Of a stretch of 64,000 nt of DNA, positions 23,087 through 34,078 are shown piece after piece; the first letter of the stretch is position 1; every line of letters starts with the position of its first letter. The DNA is taken from positions 48,369 to 112,368 of the forward strand of contig MNCI01008436.1 in assembly GCA_015680685.1 (NCBI GenBank), read 5' to 3'. Made by a program: the position numbers and the translations under genes. The notes below the pieces were generated by a model, which ran no database searches, had not been told where the DNA came from, and worked only from the letters and a program-made list of their open reading frames with translations. Source of the stretch: Gnetum montanum. Lineage: Eukaryota; Streptophyta; Gnetopsida; Gnetales; Gnetaceae.

Positions 23087-25233
23087 ACTGGTACTGAGCC
23101 TTATCCCATAACTCCATATTCTCTCTGGAGGATTTGTTACATTAGTTTGTTACTCATTTTAAATATAATTTAAAACCTAAAGCCACGTTGGATAGCTTGA
23201 TTCAAATTAAACAAGTGCCTTTAGAGCCAGTGCAAAAATTCATCCAAAGGTGGAGCGTAGCCTTGAATTAACTCCACAAGCCCATACCTAAGACATACCT
23301 GCTCATCATTTTTAAAGCAATTGTGAATGACTTCGTTAAGTCAAAACTCTATAATTTGAATGCTCGTACTTTGAGTCAAGCATTCGCACAAGTCAAAAGC
23401 ATAGAGGAGGAAGCACAATCAAGCAATGACCTAGCTTATGTGGCCTACAAAATCCAACATTCTCATAAGCAAAAAAAAATAGTAGTAATGGTGGCCGCAA
23501 GCCCGAAAGCAACCAACTGGGGCCCAACAGCTAAGCAACCTAAAGCCCCAGCTGACAAAGCTGCCAACTTTGGCGCCAACTCACCTAGATTAGCAGGGGC
23601 CATCCCAAGGTCCAAATTTTACTGCAAGGACTGCTCAAAGTATACACCACTACTAATGCAACCCTCTCAACTATTGGAACAACTCTTGAAAGCTGGGCAA
23701 ATCCAGTACAAACATGTGTCAGAGATTACCCGCCAAAAACATGATAGGTACTATGAACTACTGAGGAATCCCACATTAGTAGTATCAAATAAGGGCCTAG
23801 TCCCACAACATTTTAAACTAAACCAATACTGTCATTACCATCAAATGGCTGGTCATGGTATAGAAAACTATCATGCCTTACAAGATGACCTGCAGGAAAT
23901 GATAGAACAAGGCCAACTAGTGATCGACATAGTGAGTCAATCCAACACAGACGATGCCTCCTATGTTATAAACTCAATTAGCATAGGTGGCAAGGCCAAA
24001 CCTATGCAAAAACCTTTTGTGATCCATGTGCCTCCCAATAAGGCAAAGGTCCCCTCTACCTCCACAAGCAAGAGGCCTTCATTTGTTATCAAAGTGCCAC
24101 CTCAGGCACCCACAACATCCTTTTTCGTCAAGGCTCCACAATGTTCATCTGCTAAGATGTTAAACTAGCATGACTTACCCACTAAGACATTAAACTGGCA
24201 TGATGCAGCAACAAAAACTGCTAAGCAACATTTCTTCATCAAAGTGCCACAACATGATGGTCCCTCACCTACCCTAAGCTCAACAGTGGGCAACATCTCA
24301 ATCCTGCCACCTTCAAGAGTTGATCCCACTAGCAAATTGGGTAGGCCCACCAAATGGCAATGCAAGAGGACAAACAAGCACCTCATAACTCCCATGGTGA
24401 AGGAAGGGCCACAACCAACAAATAACAACTGAACACTGGGGCCCCTACCCCCAAACAAACCAAGTCCAAGTCCCCTTTGCAAGAGATCTATGTCTCAAAC
24501 CACATGGAGGAAGTCAAGGCCAACACAATGGCTAATGACAAGGACTTTGTAGCTGCAGTAACCCAAGTGAAATAAATGCTCAAACAAAAGAACAAAATGT
24601 TCAGCTTGTACGACTTGGTCACAACCTCACCTACTCACTACCAAGCATTGGCCTAGGTCTTGGCCTCCATTCCAGTTATGGAGGACATCCCTGTAGATGA
24701 GGCATCCATACGTGCAACGATGTTGCCCCCTACACCAAAGGAATTGGGTTCAACAAATTTAACCTTTTGTGATGATGCAGTCAAATTCAACGCCAAAAAA
24801 GCGGAGGTCACTATGGCTCCACTATCCATTAGCATTCATGTCAGACAATGTACCATCTACAGGGTACAGGTTGATGATGGTGCAGCAACAAACACAGTCT
24901 TGTACTCCATCATCAACAAGCTAGGATTGGCAGAAGAAATCAAGCCAACCAAAACCACATGTCTAAAATCTTTCAATGGATCATATGGCACAGTCAAGGG
25001 AACAATCAAATTAGGCTTTATGACAGAAGAGAAATTCCCCACTAGTTCAAAATTCATTGTAATAGAGGAGATGCAAAGTTTCAACATGATCCTAGGTAGG
25101 CCTAGGCTAGCTCAACTAAGGGCCATCTCCTCTCCCATCCACCAAGAAATCTGCCTTCCATATGAAGGTGGTCAGGTTATCATCCTTGGTGATAATTCTT
25201 TCTCTTCAACTATTCACAACATAGACATGTCAC
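23087..25233 (+). pseudogene. Second copy of element A gag-protease
   Basis: Aligns with 11868-14010 without large gaps; about 94% identical over 120 bases I compared (13441 onward against 24660 onward). It starts mid-gag at ACTGGTACTG, a microhomology at the join with element E's antisense gene. It contains a 281-codon open stretch (23323-24168) with the zinc-knuckle variant CHYHQMAGHGIENYH, in which the last Cys is Tyr, and a protease with VDDGAA near 24870. It ends at GTCAC 25229-25233, the same site where the first copy is interrupted. Confidence 0.85.
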
Positions 25234-26614
25234 TGTACCATCTGAAATCATCAATCTCCGACTGGAAGGAAACAGAAACTGGGAGATCTCCGGACATGCA
25301 TAGAAGACCCTACCTTCGCCCAAGGGAAAGCTGGAATTAATGAAGGTAGAGTACCTTGAGTGGTCCACACGCGGATCAGGCAAAGATTTCCCCAAACGTA
25401 CACCAAGATGCTGTATGTTGGGTTATATGTAAATAACGTAATAGATGTAAAACCAAATGTAAATAGCATAACTGGTGTAAACAGAGTGTAAAAGTACGAG
25501 GGTATAAATAGTAAACATGCAACAATTAATGAAAAACTGTAACAGATTTTAGGAAGAAAATGTAGCAATATTATTGCAAAGTGAGAGTTACAATGCACTG
25601 GTCTAACGTAGTTGTGGCTTTGACACAAGGCAGAAGAATAGCCCCAGTGGATGTAGGGATGACTGTGTGCTGATTCAAACTGCAGGCATAGTGTACAAGG
25701 TTTTTGTGCTTTGGTTTTTAGCATCCCCGATTCTCTATCTCTAGTTTGCTCAAAATTTCCAACCCGTTCATCTAATGGAAAATTGGGATTTTTATACAAG
25801 TTTAGACTCAGATTAGGTGACACGTGGCGCGTTGATCGGGTGTGAAAGAATAAAATTTACAAGTGTACAACATGCTACATCTACTGGGTGTATACGTTGG
25901 GCGTATACACTATATCTGGTGGTCGTAGACTCTGGGCGTATATGTTGGGCAGGCAGGATGTATACGCTGGGCGTATACGCTATGGATGTCTATGCTGGGC
26001 GTATATGCTTTGCATGCAGGATGTACATGCTCAGCGTATAAACTCCAAGGTGCATGATGTCAATGTCTGGTAATTGCTCTATTCATGTGAGTGGATGCCT
26101 TATACCCAATCTTGCTTTAAAATGTTGTTTCCATGCCATCTTCGGGAGTTGCATGCTTGGCATATACCTCAGTCATACATGCTGAGCATACATGTGAGGC
26201 ATATACGCTGGGCGTGTACGTTGGGCATGTATGCTAGGCATATACGCTGTGAATGAAAACCTGGGCGTATACGTTGAGAATGTTGGGCGTATACGCTGAG
26301 AATATTGGGCGTATACACCGGGCGTATACGCTATGGATGCAAACCTGGGCATATACGCTGTGTGTAGACGCTGGGAGTATACGCTGAGCATGTGTACGTA
26401 GTGAAAACTAAGTATTTTGAGCTCCAAAGTTGCCATTTATAATAGCAGATGTTGTCATGGTTGTCAATGGGTCCCAGGGAACTGCTCCTTATTGAGTTCG
26501 ACCCTACTTGGAGCTATCTATGGGGCCCTCAAGCTTTAGTCATGCTAGGGAGGATTGTGACTTAGCTTGATTCTTGTTGGAAAAGTACTAAGCTCAGAAT
26601 TTTGTGGTGTTTGA
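25234..26614 (-). mobile_element. Solo LTR of element E type
   Basis: Same family and orientation as 14011-15380. It is flanked by perfect GTCAC target duplicates (25229-25233 and 26615-26619), and host protease reading continues on both sides, so it is a solo LTR. Its terminal TG has mutated (minus-strand start TCAAACACC). It carries many GCGTATACGC palindromes between 25880 and 26400 and a TATA-like TTGTATAAAAA near 25797. Confidence 0.85.
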
Positions 26615-26718
26615 GTCACAAGATTTATAAGATGACTTGCTTGGTGGTACACCTATAACAACCAACAAAATGCTTAAGGCTAACACACCTGAATGAGTGG
26701 TTGAGGCCAATAGCACCC
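26615..26718 (+). pseudogene. Element A protease, continuation after the solo LTR
   Basis: Resumes the frame interrupted at 25233 (DMS, then Q and GGTPITTNKMLKANTP). About 100 bases later it is interrupted again by the LTR of C. Two stops are present. Confidence 0.65.
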
Positions 26719-28438
26719 TGAAACACCACAAAATTCTAAGCTTAGCACTTCTCCAATAAGAATTGAGCTAAGTCATGATGCTCCCTAGCATGATTGAAGA
26801 TTGAGGACCTTACAGATAGCTCCAAATAGAGTCAAACTGAGCAAGAAATGGTTCCTTGGGATCCACAAAAGACTACAGTGAAATCTAGCATGAAACCTGG
26901 CAAGTTTTAAGCTCAAAATACTTGGTTTTCACTAAGTATGCATCCTGTACGCTGGCCTATACATGCCCAGCGTATGGACCAGCGTTCAGCAACTTTGGAG
27001 CCTTAAAAAATCATAAAAATGGGACAGAATTGAAGGTCTAGAATCCCCATGACCTTCACTAAGGTTCTAGGCAGGTCTTAGGCTCCTAACAATCAAATTT
27101 TGGGCATCAAACGGGTCATTTACTGCCTACACACTAGCTCACACGCCCAGCATGTATGCCCATCGTATGAATTCAAAGGTGACCCAAAACTGGCACTTTA
27201 GAGCAATTGTTTCACAAGGAATTGACTCTCAGAGATAGGGAAATTATTAGGAATCATCATGTGCTTAATAAAATCAAGTTTTGACTTGGAAATCATGCAC
27301 TTTTGAGTTCACACGCTGAGCATGTACATCCTACATGCCCAGCGTGTACGCCCAACGTGTGGCACAAAGGACAAGGTCAAACAGACACTTTTAGGAAATT
27401 TCTTGGCATGGGGTTGACCATCTGGACATAGGCATCTATCCTACATCATCATAGGCTTTGAAAAATTCCATTTTGGGCATCAGAAACATCATTTTTGGCC
27501 TCACACGCTAGCCTACACGCCTAGCGTGCAGCACATCTTACACTAGTTGAAGCCTTCCAAAACCATGTCAGATCAAGTCCAAATCCACAAGTAGCATTCT
27601 CGTGACACCAGAGCTCAAATCCAAGGGCCAAGTTCAATATTTTCTATTGTAATAGTAGTGTTCGTTTGTAAAATTCAATTCTTTTATGTTGGATAAGTCT
27701 ATACACTGGGTTCAGACGCCCAGCATGTACACGCTGGCATGCAGCACATTGCACAGTTGTAATATTCTTTACACTCAGGTGACACAGCCACATGTCATCT
27801 GACCTAAAATTTTCTCACCCACGGCCACTCATACCCTTCCAGATCTGAATCTAATGCCCAAGATCTAGTAAAAATCCCAATTTTTCACTAGATCAGGGTT
27901 GGCAATTGGGAGAAACAGAGGCAAAAAAAAACCTAGAAGACAAAAAATTGAAAACATGAACCCTATATGCTGAACTTCTACCCTACACATTGATCATACA
28001 GCCTTCACATTGTGCCTATAGCTGAAACCAGCATACCGTCATCCCTCTGCATCCACCGGGGCTCTTCATCTGCCTTGTGTCACATCCATAACTATGTTCA
28101 GATCGGTGCACTGTAATCTCCATTTTGCAATAAAGTTGTTCATTTCCGGTCAAGATTTGTTACATTTTTTATCCATTCTTGTTTACTTATGTGTTTGTTT
28201 TCTTGCACGTTTATGTTCCGGGTTATTTCTATTACACTGTTTACGCATAACCCAGCGTATTGCACATTGGCATACGTTGGGGAAATCCTTGTTTGATCCA
28301 TGTGCGGACCACCCAAGGTACTCTACCTTTGTCAGTTCCATCTTACCCTTAAGCAAAGGTAGAGTCTTCTGTGCTAATCTGCAAATCCCGCGGTGCTTGT
28401 CCCATTCCAACCGAGCATCGACGATTTCAGATAGTATA
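26719..28438 (+). mobile_element. 5' LTR of Tat fragment C
   Basis: Starts TGAAACACCACAAAATTC and ends AGATAGTATA, 1720 bp, followed by a 5-base gap and a primer site. Related to but clearly diverged from the E-type LTRs. Its own words are ACACGCTG/CAGCGTGT (for example arms 27311-27318 and 27340-27347). No matching 3' LTR is found downstream, so the element is truncated. Confidence 0.8.
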
Positions 28439-28443
28439 GAAAA

Positions 28444-28460
28444 TGACACTAGAAGGAGGG
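28444..28460 (+). other. Primer binding site of C
   Basis: TGACACTAGAAGGAGGG, a variant of the TGGTGCTAGAAGGAGGG site of A and D. Confidence 0.65.
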
Positions 28461-28661
28461 CCTAAACACTGCTTAAATCTACTTTGACCCACTATAGATC
28501 TCTTCAGATCCGCTAGTTCATCTCATACACCCACTCCCTGTGCTCCTGAACCACCACCAGGTTTCTTCAGATTTACACCTTGTCAGCATAAATCTAATTT
28601 TGAACCTCCCCAAATCTGTGCCCTGTTCTGCAGCAATCTCAGCATCTACACATTGCCTAGA

Positions 28662-28860
28662 CTACCTGCATGTTGTAGACCCTGTCTACATGCTTCCTAG
28701 CCTACCTGCATGCTATAGACCCTGTCTACATGCTGCCTAGCCTACCTGCATGCTATAGACCCTATCTACATGCTACCTAGCCTACCTACATGCTATAGAC
28801 CTTGTCTACATGCTGCCTAGCCTACCTGCATGCTTCAGACCCTGTCTACATGATGCAACC
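28662..28860 (+). repeat. Five 40-bp tandem repeats in the leader of C
   Basis: Unit of 40 bp containing CTACCTGCATGCTATAGACC followed by TGTCTACATGCTGCCTAGC, five copies with few changes. After the array (28861-29080) single words CATGCTGAC, ACGCTATGA and ATGCTGAGCATAC continue. It lies between primer site and gag, as in element A. Confidence 0.85.
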
Positions 28861-29158
28861 ATTTTCAACATGCTGACAACTCTGTCTGTATGTTGATTAT
28901 TATAGTCTGCATGCCGTGAGCCTAGTTCACACGCTATGATCAGTTTCTGTATGCTGACAATAGTGCCTTGTAAGCTATGAGAGTGGTCTGTATGCTATGA
29001 CTAGTGTTCACACGCTATGTATAACCCTCACATGCTGAGCATACATGGTTATACACTGAGTACGCTACTCATAATTCCATACTTAGCCAAATTTTTGTCT
29101 ATGTACGCTAACATTTTCTCCCTTCCATATACCTTGTTACACTTAGAACCTTTTCATC

Positions 29159-29611
29159 ATGAATACCACCAATACCAATGTTTCAACCAAGTTCACTTCA
29201 GATACCATTGGCCCCATGGCAATGCCAATACCCATTATGCAACCCATAGGGGCCCACGGTGAGGTCAATCCCTGGGGAGGATCTCACCGATCTCTCAGAA
29301 TGCAAGGGAAGAATCCATCATTCAATGTCATAACACAGGAACAATATAATTTTATATGTGTAAAGATTCAACCTAGTTTGGTAGTAGATCAAATTGAACT
29401 GGAGGCTAAGAAATAGTATGAACTAGTTCATAAGGGAGGACATGAGTTCATCCCCTCCCCATATGACATCATCCCTCTTCCAGAGCACTACTCTAAGCTC
29501 ATCTCACAGCTCCTCCTAGTAAGGAGTTAGTCTCTGGATCAGTCCATGGTAAATCCTCAATTGGAAGAGGAGGATGACTTCGCGGCTTAGTTTGAACACG
29601 AGGATTCATAG
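29159..29611 (+). pseudogene. Gag N-terminus of C
   Basis: Starts with MNTTNTNVSTKF and matches the N-terminal gag layout of element D (a SLRMQGKNP block corresponding to SLRIQNRGP, later EFIPSPYDIIPLP corresponding to EFIPTPGVSIPL). After EEDDFAA and EHEDS it passes without a gap into RT sequence at about 29612. Stops at 29414 and further on. Confidence 0.75.
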
Positions 29612-30255
29612 TTTCAGAAATAGGAATTCGAGTAGACCCTAATAAGATGAATGCTATTACAAACTTGCAACCACCAAGCAACCTTACCAAACTTCAAGGT
29701 CTACAAGGTAGATTACAGTTCATTAGGTGCTTCATAGAAAAATTGACCGATAATTTGAAACCCATGAACCATTTGCTACGTAAGAATGTACATTTTCAAT
29801 GGACCCCACAATGCTAGGAAGCTTTTGACAACATCAAAATGGCACTAACTCAATTACCGATAGTTTATCCACCTCAAGATGATAAACTTTTCTACATCTA
29901 CCTTGTCACATCGGACTCATCAATCGCTTCCATGTTTTGCTAGAAATGAGATGATGGAACCAAAGTTCCTATTTATTACTTAAGCCATGCATTAGTAGCC
30001 CATGAGAAGAAGTACAACGAGGTGGAAAGGTCATGTTTAGCCATTATCTTTTCTCTGAAGAAATGGCGACATTATCTCTTTCGAAATCAAGCAAACATAA
30101 TTTGCAAAAACAATGTACTCAGAGCAATCACAAACAACATGTATGAATCAAGCAAGATTGCTAGATGGAAAGCAATGATTGCTGAGTTTGACCTACATTA
30201 CATAGCCCAATCATCAATCCAAGGCCTAGCTATAGTCAACCAGATGACCGCATAA
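29612..30255 (+). pseudogene. RT C-terminus and RNase H, probably of element A
   Basis: Begins inside RT after the catalytic YVDD region (IGIRVDPNKMNAITNLQPPSNLTKLQGLQGRL), so fingers and palm are absent, then RNase H (YYLSHALVAHEKKYNEVERS, SLKKWRHYLFRN). Close to element E in sequence. Assigned to A because the 3' region and LTR that follow are those of A. It could instead belong to C through an internal deletion. Stops near 29816 and 29941. Confidence 0.75.
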
Positions 30256-30660
30256 CCAACACAAGATCAGGTAACGATTAATCTAGAGTTTCTATATGAA
30301 AACATAAGCAAAATTGACATAGTACCTGATAACTATGAGGTGATATTAAACTTCGATGGAGCAATTACCTCCCAAGGGGGAAGTGCTACCATTGTTATCA
30401 CATATCCCTCCGAGGAGATCCAATCCTTTGCTTACTGGTTTAACTTCCCTTGCACCAATAACATAGCAGAGTATGACAATCTCCTTAGAGGTCTTATGGT
30501 AGCACAAGCTTCAAATGTCACCCGTCTCGTAGTCAGAGGTGACTCACAGTTAATCATAAACCATGTCAAAGATGTTTACGCATGCAAAGCATCCCATCTG
30601 CAAGCCTACTGTGACTTGATGAAATACCTACTAAAATAGTTTATAAATATAGAACTACAA
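30256..30660 (+). pseudogene. Element A: aRNH
   Basis: Second RNase H with LNFDGAITSQGGSATIVI, NNIAEYDNLLRGLM and RGDSQLIINHV; the last block NTIADTLAML lies just after at 30681. Same order and spacing as element E. The stop at 30637 splits it from the following part. Confidence 0.85.
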
Positions 30661-32078
30661 CATGTGCCTAGAAACGATAATACCATTGCAGACACACTAG
30701 CTATGTTAGCTCTAAACATCTCACCAGATATGTTTCATGCATTACCTAGTTCCATCATGAGCTGTGATAAGCCCATAATTGATGTGTCTGATGAACTTCC
30801 CATTGCATCCGTTAGCACGACACATGTTGTAGAATGGTACGATGACATAAAAGAGTACCTTTTATATGGTGAACCGCCTCAACATCTAATGAATGCACAG
30901 AAGGACGCAGTGCAAAAACACTCTCGAAATTACACACTAGTAGGGGATACACTATGTTGAAGATAAGATCCTATGAGGGCATTTTACTAGTATGCGTTAG
31001 TAGCATCGATGGTCAAACCGTCGTGGACCAAGTTCATGAAGGACTTTGCGAAGGGCACATAGCACCCAAAGCAATGGCAACTAGAATAAGACGTTTATGG
31101 TACTATTGGCCACATATGGAGTACGATTGTTTCTCCAAGGTCAAACCATGTAATACATGTCAAAAGCATGGTAATCTTATACATGTCCAACCTAATGAAT
31201 TGCATACGACTTAGATCACATGGCCTTTCCAAAAATTGGGGTTATACATCATTGGACCAATAACTCCCCCATCTTCAGCAGGGTATTTCTTCATCATAAC
31301 TATGACTGAATACTTCACGAAATGGGTAGAAGCTATCCCTCTTAGGAAGACCTCATCGAAACAAGTATGCAACTTTATCCTGGAAAACATTGTGACCCGC
31401 TTTGGCATTCCAATGACCATCATTATTGATAATGGACCACAATTCAGTAATGACGAAACAAAAACCTTTTACGATAGCTTAGGCATTAAACATTCATTCT
31501 CATCTCCATATTACCCTCAGAGCAAGGGGCAAGTGGAACCCATGAACAAGATTTTCATCTCAGTGCTAAAGAAGATGCTTACTTAGAGCAAGAAAATATG
31601 GCACGAATAGTTAGTTTACGTGTTATGGGCTTATCACACTATGCATCAGACTTCCACAGGTAAAACACCATATAGTCTTGTTTATGGTTTGGAAGCCGTT
31701 TTACCTTTGGAGTTGCATGTACCATCTTTAAGGATCACACTCTCCGAATTCCTCTATGAAGGTCAAAATAATTACTTTCACATTGTTGACTTGGACTTGA
31801 TGGAGGAGGAACGTACACATGCGCTCGATCAGATCGAGTGGTAGTAGAAACAACAACGACAACGCCATCAACATGACATTCACAAGTGCCCAATCAAAGA
31901 AGGTGGCCTCGTACTTAAGACGGTCCAAGAACATTTGGACAAGTTTGAAGCCAACTGGGAAGGGCCCTACTTGGTCACCAAAGAATATGACAATGGAGCA
32001 TTTAAACTAGCTGACATGAACGGTAATGAGCTTAATCATCCAACAAACCACCTGTACCTCAAATCGTTTCATGTCTAA
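30661..32078 (+). pseudogene. Element A: integrase
   Basis: Zinc domain at 31030-31165 (VHEGLCEGH, YYWPHMEYDC, CNTCQ). In the core the first catalytic Asp is lost (GLYIIGPI near 31240, Tyr for Asp), the second is kept (IIDNGPQF, about 31425), and the Glu is kept (GQVEPMNK). The C-terminal part is WEGPYLVTKEYDNGAFKL, with the stop at 32076-32078. Internal stops near 30958, 31212, 31584, 31608 and 31843. Confidence 0.85.
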
Positions 32079-32089
32079 ACATCTCAGGT

Positions 32090-33165
32090 ACGCAGAACGT
32101 CCTGGAATCATGACGGTAAACTGATACCACAGATCATCTTAGTGCTATGACAATAAATTGGTACCACCACTCATCCTGACGTTATGATGATAAAATGGAA
32201 CCACCACTCATCTTGGCATTATGATGACAAACTGACACCATAGTTCATTCTCAATGACAATAAACTAGCACCCATCTGGTATGATATTAAACTACCATAG
32301 TTTCATTCACTAGAGTCCACTAAGACTATAAAATGGTTTGCCTCTCCATAGTCCACCAAGACTATAAACTAGCAATGCATCATCCACTACGACGCTAAAC
32401 TGGCAACGTCCAACAGGTTATGACATAAAACTAACCCACAACAGTCTGCTACGACTATAAATTAGCAGCTTCGTCTCTAGCCTCCTGATCTATAGCTGCA
32501 TTTAAACTTCATCAGAGCTACTGCCTCACTCATCATCAGTTGATCCTATCAACATTGCTCCCATTCATATTCAATGCCTGAAATCTCATCTGGTGTCTTT
32601 GTTTCATCAGTTGTTGGCCCGAAACGACCTAAAACTACCACTTTTTACATTACTTTTCTTTCATTCATATATTCTAACTCTATGTACGGTAGGTGTCGCT
32701 TGATGTTGTTTTCTTCCTAGTTGATTTTTGCACGATCTTGTAGGCACGTAGCATGACCATGCATGCAACATCACACTTTACACAAGCAAGGTAAGCATTA
32801 GTCCGCTATGACTATAAACTGGCATAGATAGTCCTAGCATCATGACTTAAAAATGATACCATAGACAAGTCTTGGCATCATGACTTAAAACTGATACCAC
32901 AGACAAGTCCTGGCATCATGAATTAAAATTGATACCACAAAGCTCTATTCGGTATGATACTAAACTGCCACATTCATCTACCATGACATAAAACTAGCAT
33001 CTAAAGTCCACTACGAATATAAACTAGCTTGCCTCTTCACAGTCTGCTATGACTATAAACTAGCAATGCACTATCTGCTACAACACTAAACTGGCATCGT
33101 CCAAAGGGTTATGACATGAAAATAACCCACAACAGTCTGCTAAGACTATAAACTATGACATCATC
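32090..33165 (+). repeat. Element A tandem repeats after integrase, higher-order
   Basis: Two blocks (32090-32500 and 32795-33165) of 35-50 bp units with cores GACTATAAACTGGCA and CATGACTTAAAACTGATACC. The subarray 32306-32465 is repeated in the same unit order at 33003-33160, so a multi-unit block was duplicated. 32500-32795 is non-repetitive. Same family, opposite orientation, as 16440-16797. Confidence 0.8.
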
Positions 33166-34078
33166 GACAACCAAGAAAAAAATTGAAAAGATTTGTTGCT
33201 ACAATTGGTTGCACATGTTCCATAAAGACTTGCTACACAATTTGTCTCATGGGCCTTGACGAGGCTGATACTGTTCATGATTCTATCTACTTTGAAAATT
33301 GCATGCAGTGGCTCCATATCCTTGTTTAAAGTGCTTAGTTAACCATTTCATTTATGTTTTTCTTGTCTTCTTAGCTTTGTGTTTGCAAGATGACACTCCT
33401 AAGGCATTCATGCATAGATGCAGTTCATCATGACGACAAGGTATCACATTCTTCCTAATGCACATAAATGGGATAATCAATCCGTTCATAAGTACATTCC
33501 CAACTCCTGATACATCCCCTATTTCCCCATCATGTCCCAATTATCCTATTCGATTACACCCATGGATAGATTCCACTCAGCTCAAAACCCTTGATACACT
33601 ATTGCACATTGTAACCTTCTAAATAGTTGCAACGCAAAATGCAGTACACGATGTATGACACAAAATGCCAATGCTCAAACATGAGCATGACACAAAAAGC
33701 AAGCTCTTTCAAAAAAAAACCAAGAAAATAAAAATAAAAGAAAAGAAAAAGACAAAAGAAAATAAAAACAAAGGAAAAGAAGAAACAAACAAAAATGGAA
33801 AAGAACAAAAAGGTCAAATGCACAGAAAAGGTCTTCATGACCCTATTGACATCATAAACAAAAGACTATTGGCCATTCTCATACAAGCCCCAAGCGAGAA
33901 GGAAATTTTCATGGAAAATAATTACACTCATGTCTCAAAAAGACCATGTTGTACATCATCATATAGCTTTGGATGTTTACAACAGGCCCTGTAAACACCC
34001 CATAAGAGTTCAATTTCTCCAAAGAATGCATCTTCTGTGTCTTGGCTCTAAGTCTGCTGAACATTGGCTATTGACAAG
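33166..34078 (+). other. Element A 3' untranslated region, left part
   Basis: No gene seen. Bases 33710-33815 are an almost pure A/G/C tract rich in AAAAGAAAA, which yields a spurious Lys-rich reading frame. The last bases ACAAG (34074-34078) are the left target duplicate of the solo LTR that follows. Confidence 0.6.

Noticed and set aside
28662-28860. CRISPR-like array of 40-bp units
   Set aside because: The whole 40-bp unit repeats with no unique spacers, in a plant retrotransposon leader; it is an ordinary tandem repeat.
33665-33994. Lys-rich ORF of 109 codons
   Set aside because: It comes from an A-rich low-complexity tract in the 3' untranslated region of element A.
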